From an uncultured Lachnospiraceae bacterium (GTDB lineage Bacteria; Bacillota; Clostridia; Lachnospirales; Lachnospiraceae): a DNA stretch of 64,000 nucleotides. Of the stretch, positions 35,083 through 43,173 are shown piece after piece (the first letter of the stretch is position 1; the number at the start of each line of letters is the position of its first letter). Position numbers and translations under genes: made by a program. The stretch covers positions 1-64,000 of the forward strand of contig CALZBR010000012.1 in assembly GCA_945621435.1 (NCBI GenBank), given 5' to 3'. Under the pieces are notes generated by a model that did no database searches, was not told where the DNA came from, and saw only the letters and a program-made list of their open reading frames with translations.

Positions 35083-36549
35083 TTATTTTTTCTGCTTCCC
35101 AATCCTATTTCCTATCCTATTGTTTCCAATTCTATTCTTCTCATGCTTTACAATCATTTCACATGCCATTCCCGAAAGAGACAACACACAGATTAAGTTG
35201 GGAAAAGCCATCAAACCATTACAGATGTCAGAAATATTCCATACCAGTTCTAAGGGAAATACACATCCGGGGAACGCAATCAGTCCATAGATAAATCGAT
35301 ACTTTATGTTATGTTTTGTATTTCCCCTCATCAGGAATTCAAATGCACGCTCCCCCTGGTAAGCCCAGCCGATTATCGTTGCAAATGCAAATAGTACAAT
35401 ACAGATTGCCATGAAGCAGCCACCGAATTCTCCAAATACCGACTGAAACATAACCATTGTCAAAGCAGCTCCGCTTAACGCCCTGCCATTCCCATCCACC
35501 ATTCCAAATACACCGGATGCGGCAAGGGCAAGACCGGTGGCTGTACAGATGACAACAGTATCAAGAAAAACTCCCGTCATACTGATATATCCCTGTCTCA
35601 CGGGGTCTTCGGTATTTGCAGCCGCTGCGGTGATCCCTGCTGCGCCAAGTCCTGCCTCATTGGAAAAGATTCCTCTGGATATACCCCAACGCATCGAATC
35701 AAACGCACTTATTGTAATCTGTCCAAAAATACCTCCGCTGACAGCACCGGGACAAAAGGCTGCCGAGATGATTCCTCCTATCGCCAGGGGAATGTTTTTC
35801 CAATATAGGATAAGCACTGCCGCAATCCCCGACAGATACAAGATTCCCATAAAAGGCACAAGATACTGTGTTACTTTTCCAATAACCGATATTCCTCCAA
35901 GCACTATCAACACTACCAAAAATGAGAGAATCAGTCCGGATTCCGCCTTAGGAACATGAAAGGTTACAAAAAGAGCCTCCGCTATCGAATTGGCCTGAAC
36001 CATATTCCCCATACCAAAGGAAGCACAAACTGCCAAAAAAGCGAACCACCACGCCATGACATGTCGCAGGCACCTGATTGGAAAAACCTGTTCCATGACA
36101 TACATAGGTCCTCCCACTGTCTGTCCTTTTTTGTTAGTTACCCGGAATCTCACTGCCAGGCTGCTCTCTACCAGCTTTGTGGCCATTCCGAAAATGCTCG
36201 TGATAACCATCCAAAACAGAGCTCCCGGTCCTCCCAGAACCATAGCTGTTGATACTCCGATAATATTTCCCGTACCAATGGTCGCAGCCAGTTCTGTTGT
36301 CAAAGAAGAAAAGGAAGACACTCTCCCTCTGCTTTGCTGTTCTTTTTCTGCAGCCTTACAATTCTTTCCCCGTTTTGTCTCTCTTTTTTCCTCCAGTCCC
36401 AATGCATATTTCAGCGCCGTTTTCAATCGTCTCACAGAGAGAAACTTCAAAAGGATACTCAAATACACTCCGGTTCCCATGAGCATACCTAAAAGCAACG
36501 GTCCCCATACAAGCCTGTCTATTCTCTCTATTAAGTCCTCAAACCACAT
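35083..36549 (-). CDS. Alanine/glycine:cation symporter (AGCS family)
   Basis: The 488-residue protein has about ten or eleven membrane helices and AGCS signatures ATIGTGNIIGVSTAMVLGGPGALFW-like near residue 90 and FSNEAGLGAAGITAAAA near residue 295. These transporters take up alanine or glycine with sodium. The ribosome binding site AGGAG lies inside the 3' arm of a strong hairpin directly upstream of the ATG. It is downstream of the ACT and phenylacetate-CoA ligase genes. Confidence 0.93.
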   Translation of the reverse strand: MWFEDLIERIDRLVWGPLLLGMLMGTGVYLSILLKFLSVRRLKTALKYALGLEEKRETKRGKNCKAAEKEQQSRGRVSSFSSLTTELAATIGTGNIIGVSTAMVLGGPGALFWMVITSIFGMATKLVESSLAVRFRVTNKKGQTVGGPMYVMEQVFPIRCLRHVMAWWFAFLAVCASFGMGNMVQANSIAEALFVTFHVPKAESGLILSFLVVLIVLGGISVIGKVTQYLVPFMGILYLSGIAAVLILYWKNIPLAIGGIISAAFCPGAVSGGIFGQITISAFDSMRWGISRGIFSNEAGLGAAGITAAAANTEDPVRQGYISMTGVFLDTVVICTATGLALAASGVFGMVDGNGRALSGAALTMVMFQSVFGEFGGCFMAICIVLFAFATIIGWAYQGERAFEFLMRGNTKHNIKYRFIYGLIAFPGCVFPLELVWNISDICNGLMAFPNLICVLSLSGMACEMIVKHEKNRIGNNRIGNRIGKQKK

Positions 36550-36553
36550 AAAA

Positions 36554-36596
36554 ATACTCCTACACCTTTTTTTACAATATATCGGTGCAGGAGTAT
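36554..36596 (-). terminator. Hairpin overlapping the ribosome binding site of the alanine symporter
   Basis: Arms 36554-36566 and 36584-36596 form 13 bp in the minus-strand RNA (one G-U pair) with a 17-base loop. The stem is followed by TTTTT and then the ATG. The 3' arm contains AGGAG, the only good Shine-Dalgarno sequence. It can act as a terminator for the upstream ACT gene, as a translation lock, or both. Confidence 0.65.
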
Positions 36597-36641
36597 CTAT
36601 ATTCTTTTGTTTCGGGCATTTTCAATAAGTTTCGGCTGTGA

Positions 36642-37079
36642 CTAGGCAATCCCCAATGCTTCCCCGCCCACTGTTGTCAAAGCATTTTCCTTGAGAATAT
36701 CTTCCATTTGCTGTACGTCAGCCACTCTGAAGATCATATATGCCGAGCCACCTTTTTGACCAAATGCAGAATACATATACTCAATATCCAGTCCTGCCTT
36801 TGCAAGTATATTAAGAAGTCTTGCCAGTCCGCCCGGCTCATCGGGTACTTCAACCGCCATTACCGGAGTCATGGATAGGATAAATCCGTTTTCCAGCAAT
36901 GCCTTGGAGGCTTCCGCCGGATTGGAGGTAATCAGGCGAAGTACACCATAGTCTGCAGTATCAGCAATATGAAGTGCTCTCAAATCAACCTTACTATTTG
37001 CCAGAACATCAGTGATCTCCGAGAGTTGTCCGGTTCGATTTTCCAAAAAAACTGAAATCTGTTGAATTGTCATGGTCAT
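36642..37079 (-). CDS. Tandem ACT-domain protein
   Basis: The 145-residue protein is two ACT domains (about 3-70 and 72-140) and nothing else. The first starts IQQISVFLENRTGQLSEIT and the second has EVPDEPGGLARLLNILAKAG. ACT domains bind amino acids. Stand-alone ACT proteins commonly sit next to phenylacetate-CoA ligase genes in Clostridia and archaea, as here (27 bases downstream), and may sense an aromatic amino acid. The exact ligand is not known. Confidence 0.9.
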   Translation of the reverse strand: MTMTIQQISVFLENRTGQLSEITDVLANSKVDLRALHIADTADYGVLRLITSNPAEASKALLENGFILSMTPVMAVEVPDEPGGLARLLNILAKAGLDIEYMYSAFGQKGGSAYMIFRVADVQQMEDILKENALTTVGGEALGIA

Positions 37080-37106
37080 TACTCCTTTCTTACAACTAAA
37101 CTATAA

Positions 37107-38408
37107 TTAAATCTTACGCTTATCTATGACACGAACTGCCTTTCCTTCGCTTCTTGTAATGGATTTCGGTGCCACCAGGCGTACTTTTGCATAGATACCA
37201 AGCATAGACTTCAATGCATCAACAAGCTTCTTTTCCATCTCTGTGATCTCCGCCAGGGAATCAGAGAATTTATCGGGAGACATCTCAACCATAATCTCCA
37301 GAGTATCGGAATGGTTCACCCGGTCAACAATAATCTGATAATTCGCAGGATAACCCTGCTCCAGAAGAACCGTCTCAATCTGTGACGGGAATACATTGAC
37401 ACCCTTGACAATCAGCATATCGTCGCTTCTTCCCATTGGTTTGCTCATCTTTACATGGGTGCGCCCACAGGAGCACTTTTTGCGAGTTAATACGCAGATG
37501 TCTTTGGTACGATAACGAAGAAGGGGGAAAGCTTCCTTGGTGATGGAGGTAAATACCAGCTCACCCTTGCTGCCCTCAGGAAGTACCTCTCCTGTCTCGG
37601 GATCGATAATCTCTGCGATGAAATGGTCCTCATTGATATGCATTCCGGTCTGCTCGCAACATTCAAAGGCCACACCGGGACCGCTGGTTTCCGTTAATCC
37701 GTAAATATCGTATGCCTTGATGCCCAGCTTTTTCTGGATATCCTGACGCATCTCCTCACTCCATGCCTCTGCGCCGAAAATACCTGCTTTCAGCTTAATC
37801 TGATCCTTAATTCCCCTCTCCTCGATACTCTCTCCCAGATATGCCGCATAAGAGGGAGTACAGCAGAGAATGGTAGCCTCCAGATCCACCATGAACTGAA
37901 GTTGTCTGTCTGTATTACCGGAAGACATGGGCAGTGTCAGACATCCCACCTTGTGGCTGCCTCCGTTCAGTCCGGAACCACCTGTGAAAAGACCATAACC
38001 GTAGCTGACCTGACATACATCATCCTTCGTTCCGCCTGCTGCTACGATTGCACGGGCACAGCAATCCTCCCACAAATCAATATCGTGCTGGGTATAAAAT
38101 GCCACCACACGTCTGCCTGTGGTACCGGAAGTCGACTGGATACGCACACAGTCACTTAAGGGTCTTGCCTTGAGACCGTAAGGATATGCCTCTCTCAAAT
38201 CATCCTTGGTGAGGAAGGGCAGCTTATGTAAATCATCTACCCCCTTTATATCTTCAGGGGTTACGCCTTTTTCCTCCATTTTTTTGCGATAGTACGGTAC
38301 ATTATCCCATACATTCTTCACCTGCTTTACCAGGCGCTCATTCTGCCAGGCGAGAATCTGTTCACGACTTGCCGTCTCGATTTCCGGCTGGAAATACCGC
38401 TGTTCCAT
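37107..38408 (-). CDS. paaK: Phenylacetate-CoA ligase
   Basis: The 433-residue member of the adenylate-forming family shows the AMP-binding loop STSGTTGRRVVAFYT, YDIYGLTETSGPG and a C-terminal domain with the lysine in ITRSEGKAVRV. It activates aryl acetates, such as phenylacetate or indoleacetate, to CoA thioesters. In anaerobes this often serves aromatic amino-acid fermentation together with indolepyruvate oxidoreductase, which is not in this window. It is followed by the ACT protein. Confidence 0.92.
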   Translation of the reverse strand: MEQRYFQPEIETASREQILAWQNERLVKQVKNVWDNVPYYRKKMEEKGVTPEDIKGVDDLHKLPFLTKDDLREAYPYGLKARPLSDCVRIQSTSGTTGRRVVAFYTQHDIDLWEDCCARAIVAAGGTKDDVCQVSYGYGLFTGGSGLNGGSHKVGCLTLPMSSGNTDRQLQFMVDLEATILCCTPSYAAYLGESIEERGIKDQIKLKAGIFGAEAWSEEMRQDIQKKLGIKAYDIYGLTETSGPGVAFECCEQTGMHINEDHFIAEIIDPETGEVLPEGSKGELVFTSITKEAFPLLRYRTKDICVLTRKKCSCGRTHVKMSKPMGRSDDMLIVKGVNVFPSQIETVLLEQGYPANYQIIVDRVNHSDTLEIMVEMSPDKFSDSLAEITEMEKKLVDALKSMLGIYAKVRLVAPKSITRSEGKAVRVIDKRKI

Positions 38409-38465
38409 AAAAATCCTCCTTGTATTTGATTGGCGTTTGCCAATAGTATACTTATGTATCTTATC

Positions 38466-38873
38466 CTACTTCCCGGGGATTGCCGTAAATGTATTTATCG
38501 TCATGTATGACACGAAGGTTCCTGCATCATCCGTGATATTGACCTCATAAAGTCCGGTTCTCTTCCCGGCCTTCAGGCAGATTGCGTCAGCAAACAATGT
38601 GGAACCTTTGGCAACCGTCAGAAAGTTAATCGATGCCTGTTGAGATACTGTTATTCCCTCACTGAATGCATTGGATGCAACTGCACATGCAAAATCCGCC
38701 AAAGTGAAAATCGCACCACCCATAGGCACTCCATTTGCATTCATGTGCTCCGGGCGAAGTGTCAGCTTACACAAGGCTCTCCCGGGTTTGGCTTCCACGA
38801 TCTCCACGCCTGTTGTTTCTGTTGCATAAATATCCTTTTGAAAGCGCTCTCTTATCTCTTCCAGCGTAGGCAT
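38466..38873 (-). CDS. PaaI-type hotdog thioesterase
   Basis: The 135-residue hotdog-fold protein has the PaaI motif MNANGVPMGGAIFTLADFA, holding the catalytic region, and SINFLTVAKGSTLFADA. Such enzymes hydrolyse acyl- or aryl-acetyl-CoA esters. Lying just upstream of paaK it may rescue CoA from the ligase product. I start at ATG 38871-38873 (MPTLEEIRE) after GGGGAGGAG rather than at the track start. Confidence 0.9.
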   Translation of the reverse strand: MPTLEEIRERFQKDIYATETTGVEIVEAKPGRALCKLTLRPEHMNANGVPMGGAIFTLADFACAVASNAFSEGITVSQQASINFLTVAKGSTLFADAICLKAGKRTGLYEVNITDDAGTFVSYMTINTFTAIPGK

Positions 38874-38908
38874 TTGACTGCTCCTCCCCATATTTCTGTC
38901 ACTTTATT

Positions 38909-38937
38909 ATTATACACATTTAAAGTGTTAAAGACAA
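38909..38937 (-). promoter_or_regulatory. Promoter of the thioesterase-paaK-ACT-symporter run
   Basis: TTGTCT (38932-38937), 17 bp, TATAAT (38909-38914) on the minus strand, about 35 bases before the thioesterase ATG. Confidence 0.65.
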
Positions 38938-38962
38938 GGCATAAATTCAGATATCACTTAAA

Positions 38963-38987
38963 ATGAGCGCCTGTTGCAGGCGCTCAT
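38963..38987 (-). terminator. Terminator of the cotJ operon
   Basis: A perfect 11-bp stem (38963-38973 with 38977-38987) with a 3-base loop is followed on the minus strand by TTTTAA. It lies 12 bases past the cotJC stop. Confidence 0.8.
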
Positions 38988-38998
38988 TCTAATTCCTT

Positions 38999-39607
38999 CT
39001 AACAGTTGGGGGTCTGATCAAATCCCGGATTAAATGCATAGAAGTTCTTACTGTTCAATCTATCCTGGGTCATCCGCAATGCTTCACCAAATCTCTGATA
39101 ATGTACAATCTCACGAGCCCTTAAAAACTTAATAGGTTCACATACATCAGGATCCTTAATCAGACGCAGAATATTGTCATAAGTGCTGCGCGCCTTCTGC
39201 TCTGCAGCCATATCCTCATGCAAATCCGTAATGACATCCCCCTTCACCTGAAATTCGCAGGCATTGAAGGGAATTCCGCCTGCCGCCTGGGGCCAAACAC
39301 CAATTGTATGATCCACATAGTACTGACCGAAGCCACTCTTCTCTATCTCTTCCATGGACAAATCTCTGGTAAGCTGATGCACAATGGTTGCTACCATCTC
39401 AAGATGCGCAAGCTCCTCGGTACCGATATCCGTCAGTACCCCTGCCACCTCTCTGTAAGGCATGGAATAGCGCTGTGAAAGATATCGCATGCTGGCTCCC
39501 ATCTCACCGTCGGGTCCGCCGTACTGAGAGATGATGACCTGTGCCAGCTTTGCATTGGGTTCCTTGATATTCACGGGAAACTGTAATCTTTTTTCATAAT
39601 TCCACAT
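38999..39607 (-). CDS. cotJC: Spore coat protein CotJC (manganese catalase family)
   Basis: The 202-residue ferritin-like protein starts MWNYEKRLQFPVNIKEPNAK. It has di-manganese catalase ligand segments, for example DIGTEELAHLEMVATIVHQL and DMAAEQKARSTY. CotJC is deposited in the spore coat. I start at ATG 39605-39607 after GGAGAG, overlapping the cotJB stop by one base (TAATG). It closes a cotJA-cotJB-cotJC operon. Confidence 0.93.
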   Translation of the reverse strand: MWNYEKRLQFPVNIKEPNAKLAQVIISQYGGPDGEMGASMRYLSQRYSMPYREVAGVLTDIGTEELAHLEMVATIVHQLTRDLSMEEIEKSGFGQYYVDHTIGVWPQAAGGIPFNACEFQVKGDVITDLHEDMAAEQKARSTYDNILRLIKDPDVCEPIKFLRAREIVHYQRFGEALRMTQDRLNSKNFYAFNPGFDQTPNC

Positions 39608-39861
39608 TATCCGCACTCTCCTTCCCATGGCATAGGAGCCATTCCCCATTTCCATTCTTTACTGCATTCTGCCATATCCATGGTCAGAGGATAGTATTTT
39701 TCCGAAAACTCCTTCATCAACTGTTTTCTGATATGATTGTAATGGTTGTAATATTCCATTGCTTTGCAGTCTGTAGGATGCGTATCCAGATAGAGCCCCA
39801 GGTCCACCACAACAAAGCTTACCACCCCAATGTCATAGAGAAGCTTTTCTTTTCCATTCAT
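39607..39861 (-). CDS. cotJB: Spore coat protein CotJB
   Basis: The 84-residue protein starts MNGKEKLLYDIGVVSFVVVDLGLYLDT and contains LTMDMAECSKEWKWGMAPMPWEG, typical of CotJB. It is needed with CotJA and CotJC for a small spore coat complex. I use ATG 39859-39861, nine bases after AGGAG; it overlaps the cotJA stop by four bases. The start three codons upstream would abut the ribosome binding site. Confidence 0.93.
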   Translation of the reverse strand: MNGKEKLLYDIGVVSFVVVDLGLYLDTHPTDCKAMEYYNHYNHIRKQLMKEFSEKYYPLTMDMAECSKEWKWGMAPMPWEGECG

Positions 39862-40028
39862 GATACACATCTCCTTCCGGTAAAGGGTTTATTCAGTTCG
39901 GGAAATATGGTGCCTTCATGATAGGCTTTGTCAAGGTTCTCATACATTTTATCAAATTTCTGCCAGGGTACATAAGCCATAGCGACAGGAAATCTGTCTT
40001 CCTTGCCCTCATATCTATACTCCTGCAT
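39858..40028 (-). CDS. cotJA: Spore coat associated protein CotJA
   Basis: The 56-residue frame is too short for the supplied ORF track. It begins MQEYRYEGKEDRFPVAMAYV, followed by PWQKFDKMYENLDKAYHEGT, the conserved CotJA core. The ATG follows AAGGAGA by six bases. It overlaps cotJB (ATGA), so all three cotJ genes are translationally linked. CotJA helps assemble CotJC into the coat. Confidence 0.92.
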   Translation of the reverse strand: MQEYRYEGKEDRFPVAMAYVPWQKFDKMYENLDKAYHEGTIFPELNKPFTGRRCVS

Positions 40029-40062
40029 TTTCGTCTCCTTTTCTTTCCTGTTTTCTTTGTAT

Positions 40063-40071
40063 TAATGTATG
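40063..40071 (-). promoter_or_regulatory. Possible sigma-E type -10 element of the cotJ operon
   Basis: CATACATTA on the minus strand matches the -10 pattern of mother-cell sigma-E promoters (CATACANTA). It lies 35 bases before the cotJA ATG, suitable for a mother-cell coat operon. No clear -35 partner is visible at 14-15 bp. Confidence 0.45.
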
Positions 40072-40093
40072 AAAGGAACAGAAATTAGTGCAT

Positions 40094-40136
40094 AAAAAGA
40101 CACCCTGATGCATATATGAATATGCTTCAGGGCGTC
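40094..40136 (-). terminator. Terminator of the degV-type gene
   Basis: A 17-pair stem with two mismatches (40099-40115 with 40120-40136) and a 4-base loop is followed on the minus strand by five T residues (40098-40094). It lies about 70 bases downstream of the DegV-family gene. Confidence 0.8.
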
Positions 40137-40205
40137 CTATGCTTTTCTATTGCTTTTTGCCTCTCTTTTGGACATAATTGCATAAGGTTTTAGCCTGCCA
40201 AAACC

Positions 40206-41075
40206 TTATCGGGATTCTCCCATAAAGAACAGTGCTATGGTTCCCGGACCGGCATGAGCTCCTATGGTGGGACCGATATTATTAATCAGGAAATGTTCCA
40301 TACCAAATCTCTTCTTAATCTGTTCCTGAACATACTCCGCATCCTCCAACGCATCTCCATGGCTGATGAACACATAATCTTCCCTGTTCTCCTGCTCCCA
40401 GCTGCCCATCTTCTCCGCCATATAATCCACCAGAGAGTTAAGGGCTTTTTTCCTTCCTCTGACTTTGTTCAACACAATCAAATGTCCCTCTTGGTCGACG
40501 TGAAGTCTGGGTTTCACTCCTATCATAGTACCCAGAACGGCAGCTGTCTTACTGACACGTCCGCCTCTGTATAAATGAAACAAATCATCTACGGTGAACA
40601 CATGAGTAAAATTATCCAAATGCTCATTTAACCATTTTTCAGTTTCTTCCATAGAAGTACCGGCATCTCTCAATTTAGCTGCCTTATGTACAAGTAAACC
40701 TTCACCCATGGAAGCACACAAACTGTCCACCACAATAATCTTGACCTCCGGATGCTCCTCCATTACCTCCTGTGCAGCTATGCGGGCACTGCTGCAGGTC
40801 CCGCTTAGCCCCGAGGAGAAGGCAAGATACATAATCTCGTTGTTCTCCTTGATACACTCTTCGAAGAATTCCTTAACCTCTTCCGGATTGGCCTGCGAGG
40901 TAGTGGGCATTTTCCCTTCCCGCATCATATGATAGAAAAGCTTCCAATCCAGTTCATTCTCTTTATTGTATGAAATTCCGTCCACAATATAGCTTAGAGA
41001 AATACAGTCAATATTGTGTTCTTTCAAGTATTCACTCGGCAAATCAGCGGTATTATCTGTGACAAGCTTAAACAT
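40206..41075 (-). CDS. DegV family protein (fatty-acid-binding)
   Basis: The 289-residue protein starts MFKLVTDNTADLPSEYLKEHNI and shows TTSQANPEEVKEFFEE, LAFSSGLSGTCSSARIAAQE and DDLFHLYRGGRVSKTAAV, all DegV-family hallmarks. Relatives (FakB) bind fatty acids and present them to the kinase FakA; the other members of that system are not in the window. It has its own promoter and terminator, so it is monocistronic. Confidence 0.92.
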   Translation of the reverse strand: MFKLVTDNTADLPSEYLKEHNIDCISLSYIVDGISYNKENELDWKLFYHMMREGKMPTTSQANPEEVKEFFEECIKENNEIMYLAFSSGLSGTCSSARIAAQEVMEEHPEVKIIVVDSLCASMGEGLLVHKAAKLRDAGTSMEETEKWLNEHLDNFTHVFTVDDLFHLYRGGRVSKTAAVLGTMIGVKPRLHVDQEGHLIVLNKVRGRKKALNSLVDYMAEKMGSWEQENREDYVFISHGDALEDAEYVQEQIKKRFGMEHFLINNIGPTIGAHAGPGTIALFFMGESR

Positions 41076-41112
41076 TTTATTGTCTCCTTATGAATTCCAC
41101 ATATACAACTAG

Positions 41113-41141
41113 ATTATACAGTTTTTAATACTATTTGTCTA
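41113..41141 (-). promoter_or_regulatory. Promoter of the degV-type gene
   Basis: TAGACA (41136-41141), 17 bp, TATAAT (41113-41118) on the minus strand, close to consensus. Confidence 0.75.
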
Positions 41142-41146
41142 TACAT

Positions 41147-42589
41147 TTATTCTCTCGAGCCAGGAAGTCTTCGTCTGATCAGTCTGTTCTTTAGATTTTT
41201 CCAATCAAAGGGAATAAGAGGGTAAATATAGCTTCTTCGAGATATTGTTTTATTACAGCAAACAGCAAGCACAGCAATGATCACAGCCGCAACATAACCG
41301 GCCAATCCAAAGATCTGTGTCATTATCAGATTAAGCATCCGCAAGAATTTCAGTGCATATCCAAGTTCATAATTTGCCTGTGTATAGTTTGCAATCGCCA
41401 CAAATGCCATATATAACATAACTTCACTGCTGAACCATCCGCTGTTAACAGAGAATTCCCCCAACACCAGAGCAGCCATGACACTTAATGGAGTGGTCAG
41501 CATATTCGGCGTGTTTATTGCCGCAAGCTTTAGCCCATCTATCGCAAGTTCCAACAACAAGAATTGCCATATCAACGGAATATTGGGTTCTTCTTTTAGC
41601 AAAATAAACGAAAAACTTTCAGGGACTAACTCTGTCTGATTCATCAGCAACAGAAAAGTTGGTGTTACAAAATAAGTAAATAATGTAATAATAAATCTGG
41701 TTAATCGTAAATAGGTTCCGGTAATCGGCGGGAAATAATAATCATCCGCTTCTTCTACCACATCGAATATGGTCGTCGGCAGTATCATTGCCGAGGGCGA
41801 ATTATCCACCAGAATCACAATGTTTCCCTCCAGAACCTGAGCTGCTGCTGTATCGGGACGCTCCGTGTACTTAAACTTCGGGAAGGGATTATACCAGCGC
41901 TTACGATACAGACATTCTGCCAAGGATTCCTGATTCATAGACAGAGCATCCACCTTAATATGATTTATTTTACTCCTGACTTCCCTCAACAGTCCTTCAT
42001 CAACTCTGTCATTCATATAACAAAGCACAATGTCTGTTTTTGAACTCTTTCCGGCATTCAGCATCTCCATACATAATTCTGTACTTCTGATTCTGCGGCG
42101 AATAAGTGCCGTATTTGCCACGATGGTTTCCACAAACCCATCTTTGGATCCCCGCAGCACCTTATCTTTTTCCGGCTCTTCGACACTTCTTGCAGGATAT
42201 GTTCTGGAATCGATCAGCAATACTTTACGAAAACCGTCAATTAACAGAAGAAACATACCGGAAAGCAACGAATTGACAATTTTTTCACAGTCATCTTCCA
42301 CCTCCACTTCAACGTAGGGGATAAAGCTCCTGGAAATCTCATCCATGTTCTGTGGCATATCTTCCTTCTTGATATCCATTAAATACTGTAACAGCTTTTG
42401 CATTAAATCATCCTTACAAAAACCATCAACCAGATACATACAGGCTTCTCTGTTTCCTATCGTTATCCTCCGACAGATCAAATCAAAGTTCTGATTTACT
42501 TTAAGGTACAGATTCAGATATTCTACATCTTTTTTTAGATTTCCGGTCAGTTTATAATCTTTACATTGTTCAAGACTTGTTTTTTCCAA
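41147..42589 (-). CDS. spoVAF: Spore germination protein of the GerA/SpoVAF family
   Basis: The 480-residue protein has a soluble N-terminal half (1-275) and a C-terminal membrane half with about five helices. GerA-type signatures include VEVEDDCEKIVNSLLSGM, VLEGNIVILVDNSPSAMILP and PTTIFDVVEEADDYYFPP. SpoVAF-type proteins act in the spore inner membrane near the dipicolinate channel. The usual spoVA genes are not beside it. Translation starts at TTG (42587-42589) with AAGGAG eight bases upstream, itself buried in a hairpin. Confidence 0.88.
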   Translation of the reverse strand: MEKTSLEQCKDYKLTGNLKKDVEYLNLYLKVNQNFDLICRRITIGNREACMYLVDGFCKDDLMQKLLQYLMDIKKEDMPQNMDEISRSFIPYVEVEVEDDCEKIVNSLLSGMFLLLIDGFRKVLLIDSRTYPARSVEEPEKDKVLRGSKDGFVETIVANTALIRRRIRSTELCMEMLNAGKSSKTDIVLCYMNDRVDEGLLREVRSKINHIKVDALSMNQESLAECLYRKRWYNPFPKFKYTERPDTAAAQVLEGNIVILVDNSPSAMILPTTIFDVVEEADDYYFPPITGTYLRLTRFIITLFTYFVTPTFLLLMNQTELVPESFSFILLKEEPNIPLIWQFLLLELAIDGLKLAAINTPNMLTTPLSVMAALVLGEFSVNSGWFSSEVMLYMAFVAIANYTQANYELGYALKFLRMLNLIMTQIFGLAGYVAAVIIAVLAVCCNKTISRRSYIYPLIPFDWKNLKNRLIRRRLPGSRE

Positions 42590-42594
42590 ATCAA

Positions 42595-42647
42595 AAGCTC
42601 CTTTTCGGCATGATACAGTTGTTTAAAGTATAACCAAAAAGGAGCTT
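42595..42647 (-). promoter_or_regulatory. Hairpin sequestering the spoVAF ribosome binding site (dut-spoVAF junction)
   Basis: Arms 42595-42608 and 42634-42647 give a 14-bp stem in the minus-strand RNA (one G-U pair) with a 25-base loop. The 3' arm contains AAAAGGAG, the spoVAF Shine-Dalgarno sequence, and is followed by TTGATTTG including the TTG start. It starts 14 bases past the dut stop, so it may also be a poor terminator. Confidence 0.6.
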
Positions 42648-42660
42648 ACTATTCTTAAAT

Positions 42661-43173
42661 CTATTTTGTTGTACTTCCAAATCCGCCGTTTCGGATTCCT
42701 TCTGCCTCATCATCAACCGTAATGCCATATTCCAGGAAAATACCCTGTGCAAATCCGGTTCCCTGAGACACATCCACTGTTTTTCCCTCATTGGAATCAT
42801 TGGTCATCTTGATAAAGATATGTCCCTCATTGTCAGAATAGAAATAGTCACTGTCAATTATTCCAACCGTATTATTCATCTGCAATCTGTACTTGAATCC
42901 GAGACCGCTTCTGGGATAGACTTTCAGCACCCAATCTTCATCCATTTTCACACGGATACCCGTAGGGATTTTGATGGTGGATGCAGGCGGCAGTGAAAAA
43001 GAAAAGGGCGCATAAAAGTCATAACCTGCACTTCCCTTGGTTGCACGTTTTGGCAACTCCAGGGAATCATACATATCTTTTATGTCTGTTTCCGTATATT
43101 GCGGAAATTCCTCTGTCATGGCAGCAATGAAATTATCCTGTGTTACTTTAAAAAACTGTGCAATGCGTTTCAT
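42661..43173 (-). CDS. dut: dUTP diphosphatase (trimeric type)
   Basis: The 170-residue protein hydrolyses dUTP to dUMP and diphosphate. Conserved dUTPase motifs are SAGYDFYAP (motif 1), YPRSGLGFK (motif 2), NTVGIIDSDY (motif 3) and the C-terminal RNGGFGSTTK (motif 5). An N-terminal extension of about 50 residues precedes motif 1. Its ATG overlaps the stop of the EAL gene by four bases. It is in the region of the nrd genes but is separated from them by that gene. Confidence 0.93.
   Translation of the reverse strand: MKRIAQFFKVTQDNFIAAMTEEFPQYTETDIKDMYDSLELPKRATKGSAGYDFYAPFSFSLPPASTIKIPTGIRVKMDEDWVLKVYPRSGLGFKYRLQMNNTVGIIDSDYFYSDNEGHIFIKMTNDSNEGKTVDVSQGTGFAQGIFLEYGITVDDEAEGIRNGGFGSTTK

Noticed and set aside
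36056-36628. Plus-strand ORF of 190 codons opposite the alanine symporter
   Set aside because: It is antisense to a well-supported transporter gene, and its composition is explained by the opposite strand.
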